From Phycisphaera sp. (GTDB lineage: Bacteria; Planctomycetota; Phycisphaerae; Phycisphaerales; SM1A02): a stretch of DNA of 64,000 nt. The notes below the pieces were generated by a model. The model saw nothing but the letters and a program-made list of their open reading frames with translations. It was not told where the DNA came from and ran no database searches. A program made the translations under genes and the position numbers. Positions 58,783 through 64,000 of the stretch are shown piece by piece (positions within the stretch are counted from its first letter, which is position 1; each line of letters begins with the position of its first letter). Where the stretch lies: assembly GCA_016124975.1 (NCBI GenBank), contig WGMP01000009.1:1-64000 (forward strand), read 5' to 3'.

Positions 58783-61473
58783 TCAGCTCCACGCGGCGAG
58801 GAGCACGGCGAGGTCGGACGCGCCGACGACGCCGTCTCCATCGAGATCCGCCGCGCATCCGTCGCACGCTCCCCACGCCGCGAGCAGCGCCGCGAGGTCG
58901 GCTGCGCCCACGGCGCCATCGCCGTCGAGGTCGCCGACCACCGCCTCGCACGCGTCGGGCACGAGGTTTCCGTTCGCATCGGTCGCGCTCAGCGGCGCCA
59001 CCACGATCGCGGTCGCGTTCGGCGCATCGCTCGGATAGACGCGGTAGGTGCGCTCGAGATATCCGCTCGCGCGGTTGTAGCCGTTGATGGTCGACGAGCT
59101 CGAACCGCCCGTCGCGAGCACCGTCCGTCCGTCGCCCGCGTCGCACATCGAGTGCGGCGCGCCCAGGAGCGACCCCGGCTCGACCGACCAGACGCCGACC
59201 CGCGCGCCCGCCGCCGTGTAGCGGTGGATGCGCTGGGCCTCGGCGCTCATCACGAGGAACGAGCCGTCCGCGAAAGCGTAGAGCCCGCGCAGCGAGGTCT
59301 CGCCAGCTGGCGCGGTGGCAAGCTTGGCCGCGGCGCCCGCAGGCCACGCGACGCGCGCGATGACGCCGCCGTCGTGGCTCACAAGCGCGTCGCGGGAACC
59401 ATCGGGAAGCATGCGGAAGACGATGTCGCGCGCCTCGGCGGCCACGCCTGCGGCGACAAGCGTGCGCGCGACGGTGCCGTCGGCCGCGAGAAGCTCGATG
59501 CGCCCGTTCGAGAGGAGCGCCGCCAGCGTGCCGTCGGGTGCGACCGCGATGCCGCGCACCGTCGACGACAGCGCGACAGACCAGGGCGACGCCTGCGCGT
59601 CGAGCACGCGGTCAAGCGCGAACACACGGTTTCCGACCGCGGCGTAGAGGCGTCCGTCCGCGCCGATCGCGAGGTCGTTCGCGGCAGTTGCGCCGCACGC
59701 CACCGTGCGCCGCACGACGCCAGAGCGCGGATCGAGCTCGCGCAGGAACGCGTCGGCCGAACTGGCGACCCAGCGCGACCGCGAGCCAGCAAGCTCTGTG
59801 AAGTCGTCGATGCCGTCTCCGTCACAGTCCTCGCACGCGTCGATGCGGCCGTCGCGCGAGCGGTCGAGCGTCATGTCGAGGTTGATCTCGCGGCTGTCCG
59901 CGACGCCGCTCGCGTCGCAGTCGGGTTCGCAGGCGTCGAGCACGGAGTCGCCGTTCGCGTCGAGCGCGGGGTCTGCACCGATCTCACGCAGGTCGGGCAC
60001 GCCGTCCGCGTCACAGTCGACCTCGCACACATCTGGGACAAGGTTTCCGTCGAGGTCTGCGAGCGCGCCCGCCGCAATCTCGGCGGGATCGGGCATGCCG
60101 TTGCCGTTGCAGTCCTGGCACGCGTCGAGGATGCCGTCTCCGTTCGCGTCGAGCGCTGCGTTCGCGGCGATCTCCGCGTCGTCGGGCGTGCCGTTTGCGT
60201 TGCAGTCGCTCCGAAGGCACGCCGTGGCGGCCGTGTACTCGCGGATGAGCCCTGCCGTGACGCGATGGAAGCGCAGGTCGATGTTCGAGCCCGCGCCCTG
60301 CACGATATGGCAGTAGCTCATGATCGTGCCGCGCTGCACGGCGCCGCTTGCGCAGGCGTCGATTCCGTAGTCATGGGTGTGCAGCGTGCCGAGGTTGTGA
60401 CCGAGCTCGTGCGCCGTCACATTGAGGTCCCAGTTGCCAGGGTTCGTGACCACGGGATCTGCAAAGGCGCCGATGATGTAGCCGTTGACGGAATAGCCGA
60501 AGCTTCCGCACGCCGCGCTCACCCACGCGACGCCGCCGTACGGGAGGTTGCGCCGCCCCGTGACCAGCGTGAAGAGGTCGCGGTCGATGTCGGCGCCGTT
60601 CTCGTTCCAGTAGTTGCGGAACGCGCCGAGCGGATCGGGTTCGTTGAAGAGCTCGGACGGCGTCGGCGCGAGCCGAAGATAGGCGAGCGAGATCGCGGCG
60701 CTTGCGTCGCGGCGATAGATCGCGGAGACGGCGCCGATGAGCGCGCCTGCATACTCTGCGGCCTCCGCCTCGGCGGCCGCGCCCGCGGGCGCGAAGATCG
60801 CGAAGTAGTCGTCGTCGGTGTCGACCGCAACGCGCGCCACCTTGAAGACGCCCGGCTGCGGGGCCGAGCCGCCTGCGACGCCGCCCTCGCCTTCACCATC
60901 GCCTTCACCATGGCCTTCACCATGGCCGTCACCCGCCGCAAGCGCGCCGCCGCACGCGGGAACATCGGGCGCCGCGGTGCCCGCGCTGCGCACGAACTCG
61001 ACCGCGCCCGCATGGAGCCCGCGATCGTCGCCGACCGTGCTCCGCAGCGTGAATCGCCCGCCGCCTGCGCCAAGGTCGACCCATCCCGCGACGCCGGTCG
61101 AGCCGAGCGCGAGATAGCACGACGAGTTCGGCAGGCCGACGACCGTTCCCTCGAGATGGACGACTTCGCGGACGAGCGTCGCGAGGTCGGCGGAGCCCGC
61201 GCGCTTCATGGCGCCGAGCTCGACGCGCAGGCCCTCCGAGACGGCGGAGAATGGCCGGAGTTCGAGCGCGATCTCGCCCTCGCGTGAAAGAGGAACCATG
61301 ACGCGCATGGCGCGCGCCTCGCCCTTCCCGCGAGCGACGAGGATCTGCTCGCGAAGCAGCGCATCGAGGTTGAATCCGCGCGTGACGGACGCGCCCGTCG
61401 CGAGCCGGGGAGCGACGGCCTCAGGCTGAAGAAGCACGGTCGCGAGAGACGCTGCAAGGATGCTGGAGAGCAT
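58783..61473 (-). CDS. Secreted reprolysin-like zinc metalloprotease with calcium repeats and dockerin-like tail
   Basis: An 896-residue exported protease. Signal peptide about 1-21. The propeptide-like part runs to about 210, then a reprolysin-type (M12B-like) domain with the zinc motif HELGHNLGTLHTHD (H355, E356, H359; third ligand H365) and the Met-turn GTIMSYCH. Residues about 420-560 have thrombospondin-type-3-like calcium repeats (DCNGNGMPDPAEIA, DCDADGVPDLREI). A beta-propeller-like region (about 565-815) follows, and then two dockerin-like repeats. Gly/Glu/His repeats near 190-205 come from a 12-bp tandem DNA repeat. The ATG at 61473 has TACCTT 6 nt upstream. It probably degrades extracellular protein. 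Confidence 0.88.
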   Translation of the reverse strand: MLSSILAASLATVLLQPEAVAPRLATGASVTRGFNLDALLREQILVARGKGEARAMRVMVPLSREGEIALELRPFSAVSEGLRVELGAMKRAGSADLATLVREVVHLEGTVVGLPNSSCYLALGSTGVAGWVDLGAGGGRFTLRSTVGDDRGLHAGAVEFVRSAGTAAPDVPACGGALAAGDGHGEGHGEGDGEGEGGVAGGSAPQPGVFKVARVAVDTDDDYFAIFAPAGAAAEAEAAEYAGALIGAVSAIYRRDASAAISLAYLRLAPTPSELFNEPDPLGAFRNYWNENGADIDRDLFTLVTGRRNLPYGGVAWVSAACGSFGYSVNGYIIGAFADPVVTNPGNWDLNVTAHELGHNLGTLHTHDYGIDACASGAVQRGTIMSYCHIVQGAGSNIDLRFHRVTAGLIREYTAATACLRSDCNANGTPDDAEIAANAALDANGDGILDACQDCNGNGMPDPAEIAAGALADLDGNLVPDVCEVDCDADGVPDLREIGADPALDANGDSVLDACEPDCDASGVADSREINLDMTLDRSRDGRIDACEDCDGDGIDDFTELAGSRSRWVASSADAFLRELDPRSGVVRRTVACGATAANDLAIGADGRLYAAVGNRVFALDRVLDAQASPWSVALSSTVRGIAVAPDGTLAALLSNGRIELLAADGTVARTLVAAGVAAEARDIVFRMLPDGSRDALVSHDGGVIARVAWPAGAAAKLATAPAGETSLRGLYAFADGSFLVMSAEAQRIHRYTAAGARVGVWSVEPGSLLGAPHSMCDAGDGRTVLATGGSSSSTINGYNRASGYLERTYRVYPSDAPNATAIVVAPLSATDANGNLVPDACEAVVGDLDGDGAVGAADLAALLAAWGACDGCAADLDGDGVVGASDLAVLLAAWS

Positions 61474-61479
61474 CACGCC

Positions 61480-61485
61480 AAGGTA
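61480..61485 (-). promoter_or_regulatory. Candidate -10 element of the metalloprotease gene (leaderless)
   Basis: TACCTT-GGCGTG-ATG on the minus strand, 6 nt spacing. Confidence 0.45.
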
Positions 61486-61536
61486 CTGCGGGAACGCGGC
61501 GGCGAACAAGGGAAATCCGAGATCGACGCGCGGTTC

Positions 61537-62694
61537 TCACCGAGCCGCCGACAGTTCCTTGGCAGCCTCGCCCGTCGGGTGCCGCGTCGAGAGCCGTTCC
61601 GCGAGCCGTTCCGCGCAAGCCTCGATCGCAGCGAGCCTCCGTCGATCGCGGCCGGCCGCACGCGCCTCTGCGCGATCGATGGCGAGGGCGAGGGCCGCGA
61701 GCGCGTCCTCGCAGGCGGACGCCTCGGGCGCTTGTGCGGCAGAACCGATCGCGCGCGCGATCGCCTCGTCGATGCGGTCTGCGTCGCGCCATCGGAGCGA
61801 CGGCCGCGGCGCAGGCTCCGCGCGCGCGGCCCGCGGCGCACACGCGCAACGCAGCCGATAGACGCTCCACGGCCGGCGCCATCGCGCGCCCGCATCGCGC
61901 TCAAGCCACGCACGCAGCCCGTCCGCGTCGAACCTGAGAAGACCGCCGCCGCGCGCAATCACGACGCCCGCGCCGCGCAGCGCATCGGCGAGCGCACGGC
62001 ACTCCGCGTCGCTCGGTGCCGCACGGTGCGGTGCGAGCCTCGCGACGCGGCCTGCGCAGCGGGAGAGCGCTGAGGAAAGCGCGTCGTCTGTGAAGAGGTC
62101 GGGGAGGAGCGCTGTGACAGCAACACCCGCGGCCGCGCCCGCATCGCCGCGTCGGGCCGCGCACTGCGCGAGAGCGCGCGCGGAGGCCGCGCGCAGCGGC
62201 TCGCCCTGCGCGAAGAGCCGCACGACGAGCGGATCGCTTGCAAGCGCCGAGTCGAGCGCTTCGTGTGCCGCACGCAGGATCGCGGGCGCGACTGTGGCGC
62301 TTGCGTCCGAGTCGCCGCGCGAGCGACAAGACGCGAGGCGACCGAACGCCCAGAGCGCGAGCAGCGCTTCGCCGCCGCGCGCGTCGAATCGAAGCGCGCG
62401 CACCGCGGAGTCTGCGATGTCAATGGGAAGCGCCGCGCGCGACTCCGCGAGCACGGCGCGCGCGATCGCCGCTTCGGGCGCCATGTCATGTGCCCTGTCA
62501 TGCGACATGTCATGCGGCATGCGCTGCAGGTGCAGGAGACACCCTGCGATCTCGCGCGCGGCCATCCCCGTCGCCCTCGACAGCAGCGCGACATCGATCA
62601 CGGGACCCGCGTGCATATCGAACCCCGCGCGCGCGTCGAGCGCGTGGGCGACCAGAACAACCGAAAGCCGCGGACTGTGATTCACCTTCGACAT
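61537..62694 (-). CDS. Hypothetical Ala/Arg-rich protein
   Basis: Unrecognised protein of 385 residues, helical and very rich in Ala and Arg, without signal or membrane segment. The beginning SKVNHSPRLSVVLVAHALDA and VALLSRATGMAAREIAGCLL look like a helix-turn-helix, so a DNA-binding role is conceivable. A PHDMSHDRAHDMAPE stretch near 60-75 comes from a short DNA repeat. The ATG at 62694 is used; a TTG at 62703 adds three residues. Codon positions follow the high-GC pattern of real genes here, which is the main evidence that it is expressed. Confidence 0.55.
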   Translation of the reverse strand: MSKVNHSPRLSVVLVAHALDARAGFDMHAGPVIDVALLSRATGMAAREIAGCLLHLQRMPHDMSHDRAHDMAPEAAIARAVLAESRAALPIDIADSAVRALRFDARGGEALLALWAFGRLASCRSRGDSDASATVAPAILRAAHEALDSALASDPLVVRLFAQGEPLRAASARALAQCAARRGDAGAAAGVAVTALLPDLFTDDALSSALSRCAGRVARLAPHRAAPSDAECRALADALRGAGVVIARGGGLLRFDADGLRAWLERDAGARWRRPWSVYRLRCACAPRAARAEPAPRPSLRWRDADRIDEAIARAIGSAAQAPEASACEDALAALALAIDRAEARAAGRDRRRLAAIEACAERLAERLSTRHPTGEAAKELSAAR

Positions 62695-62941
62695 CCCAAA
62701 CAAGCCGACGAAGATGGGTGGCGTCGACGCCGTTCCGACGCCCGACGCACGGCCCGATGCATGCCGCTTCTATCGGCGCACGGCTGCGTGCACACCGCCG
62801 AGACGCCTCCGAAACTTCAGGAAAGTCGCGCGATTTCCCGCTCGGTCACCCCGCCCCGCTTGCGCGCGGCGCGACTGCGCAGATACTGCGCTGGTGGAGC
62901 AACCGAAGGCGGCCTTCCCCCCTTCCCGAGCGCATCGGCCG

Positions 62942-64000
62942 ATGCGCGGCCTCCGCATTCTCGGAGTCGCGGCCTGCGTGGCCGCGGCGGGACTCGTCGC
63001 CGCCGCAAGCTCCGACGACACGCTCCCCCCGCCGCCGAGGCCGCTTCCCGAGAAGACCGCGCGCTATGCCGCGCACTGGGCCTACCAGCCCATCGCACAC
63101 CCAGCACCGCCCGTCGTCGCGGACGCGTCGTGGGCCGAGAACGAGATCGACCTCTTCGTCCTGGCTCGGCTTGAGAAGGCCGGCCTCGCTCCCTCGCCCG
63201 AGGCGGATCGCCGCACGCTTTTGAGGCGCGCATACCTCGACCTGATCGGCGTTCCGCCGACCGCCGCCGAGGTCGAGGAGTTCGAGCGCGACCGCGCGCC
63301 CGACGCCTACGAACGCCGCGTGGAGGCGCTGCTCGCTTCGCCGATGTATGGCGAGCGCTGGGGCCGCCACTGGCTCGATGTCGCGCGCTACGCCGACTCG
63401 AACGGCGTCGACGAGAACATCGCCTACGCGAACGCCTTCCGCTATCGCGACTATGTCATCGGCGCCTTCAACGCCGACATGCCGTTCGACGAGTTCCTCA
63501 TCGAGCAGCTCGCGGGCGACCTGATTCCCGAGCCTGAGAACCCGACCGCCGAGGACGACGCGCGCACGCGCGGGCGCCTTGCGGCGCTTGGCTTCCTTGC
63601 GCTCGGGCCGAAGATGCTCGCGGAGCCCGACAAGGAGAAGGAGCGCGTCGATGTGGTCGACGAGCAGATCGATGTCGTGACGAAGGCGTTCCTCGGGCAG
63701 ACGATCTCGTGCGCGCGCTGCCACGACCATAAGTTCGACCCCGTGTCGCATGCAGACTACTTCGCGATCTCGGGCGTCTTCCGCAGCGTGTCGACCTTCG
63801 ACAACATCGCGACGGTCGGGCGCGTGGCGCAGCGGCCGCTTGCGACAGCCGCGGAGGTGGCGGACGCAGAGAGGGCGCGCGAGGCGTGGAAGGCGCGCGC
63901 GCGCGAACTCGACGCCACGCGCGACGCGGCCGCACGCAGCGACGCGGCCGAGCGCAGCGCCCTCGCGCAGGCGCGCCTCCTCGACCAGCTGGCAGACCCG
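62942..64000 (+). CDS. Planctomycete PSCyt1/DUF1549-type protein, 5' part
   Basis: The reading frame stays open to the window edge (353 codons visible). It starts with a signal peptide (MRGLRILGVAACVAAAGLV). WAYQPIAHPAPP follows, then the DUF1549 pattern: ENEIDLFVLARLEKAGLAPS, YLDLIGVPPTAAEV, SPMYGERWGRHWLDVARYAD, EFLIEQLAGDLIP. A covalent-heme type CARCHDHKFDP is at 257-267 (C257, C260, H261). These proteins are abundant in planctomycetes, commonly continue with DUF1553, and are thought to join electron transfer to polysaccharide or lipid breakdown. A GTG at 62894 is in frame but would disturb the signal peptide. The 3' end lies outside the window. Confidence 0.9.
   Translation, partial: MRGLRILGVAACVAAAGLVAAASSDDTLPPPPRPLPEKTARYAAHWAYQPIAHPAPPVVADASWAENEIDLFVLARLEKAGLAPSPEADRRTLLRRAYLDLIGVPPTAAEVEEFERDRAPDAYERRVEALLASPMYGERWGRHWLDVARYADSNGVDENIAYANAFRYRDYVIGAFNADMPFDEFLIEQLAGDLIPEPENPTAEDDARTRGRLAALGFLALGPKMLAEPDKEKERVDVVDEQIDVVTKAFLGQTISCARCHDHKFDPVSHADYFAISGVFRSVSTFDNIATVGRVAQRPLATAAEVADAERAREAWKARARELDATRDAAARSDAAERSALAQARLLDQLADP

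Noticed and set aside
58519-61287. Plus-strand frame of about 920 codons opposite the metalloprotease
   Set aside because: Shadow frame. The minus strand has the zinc motif, signal peptide and calcium repeats.

Overview
The window looks like chromosomal DNA from a high-GC planctomycete, most likely class Phycisphaerae. The evidence is a set of secreted proteins ending in VPAPGALALLGAAGL-type PEP-CTERM tails with Arg-rich ends, dockerin-like D.NGDG..DLA.LL..WG tails on otherwise unrelated exported proteins, an LpxC-FabZ fusion, a DUF1549/PSCyt1-type protein with a CxxCH motif at the right edge, and a complete outer-membrane/lipid A gene set. No rRNA, CRISPR array, plasmid origin or intact mobile element was seen.

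Layout. 1-445: a block of palindromic hairpin repeats, with the same family again at 57628-58047. 463-10720: gcvT, diverging from a one-direction outer-membrane cluster (bamA, two Skp/OmpH-like chaperones, lpxD, lpxC-fabZ, lpxA, two unrecognised genes). 10766-16888: an M24 peptidase, a carbonic-anhydrase-like protein without zinc ligands, an exported metallophosphoesterase, ettA and an initiator tRNA. 16889-19760: an island of foreign appearance with a lipoprotein gene, a DUF2924 pair without its usual recombinase, and a HigBA-type toxin-antitoxin. 20210-28357: exported proteins, including tandemly duplicated PEP-CTERM genes, a SOUL protein and a 761-residue repeat protein. 28608-36183: membrane proteins, a divergent CobW GTPase/Zur pair and an ECF sigma operon. 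36347-50706: GH29 fucosidase, a sulfotransferase, a SASA esterase, an interrupted erythromycin-esterase-like gene, SelO and a subtilase. 50993-57521: an alpha-amylase diverging from a sugar ABC transporter whose binding protein is fused to a permease. 58116-64000: PAP2 phosphatase, an M12B-like metalloprotease, a hypothetical gene and the start of the PSCyt1-type gene.

How it works together. The left cluster builds and exports the outer membrane (lipid A synthesis, BamA insertion, periplasmic chaperones). Much of the rest is secreted or surface machinery for polysaccharide and protein breakdown: fucosidase, esterase, amylase and its transporter, subtilase and metalloprotease. Several carry PEP-CTERM or dockerin-like tails whose sorting machinery is outside the window.

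Most notable signals: (i) a TAnnnT-type hexamer 6-9 nt upstream of the start codon at twelve genes, suggesting widespread leaderless transcription; (ii) a hairpin repeat family whose stems change by compensation while the flanks stay fixed; (iii) a carbonic anhydrase relative without zinc ligands; (iv) several gene fossils (icd, IS3 transposase, dockerin protein, PEP-CTERM tail) and one gene broken by a single in-frame TAG. All calls come from reading the sequence; no database search was run.
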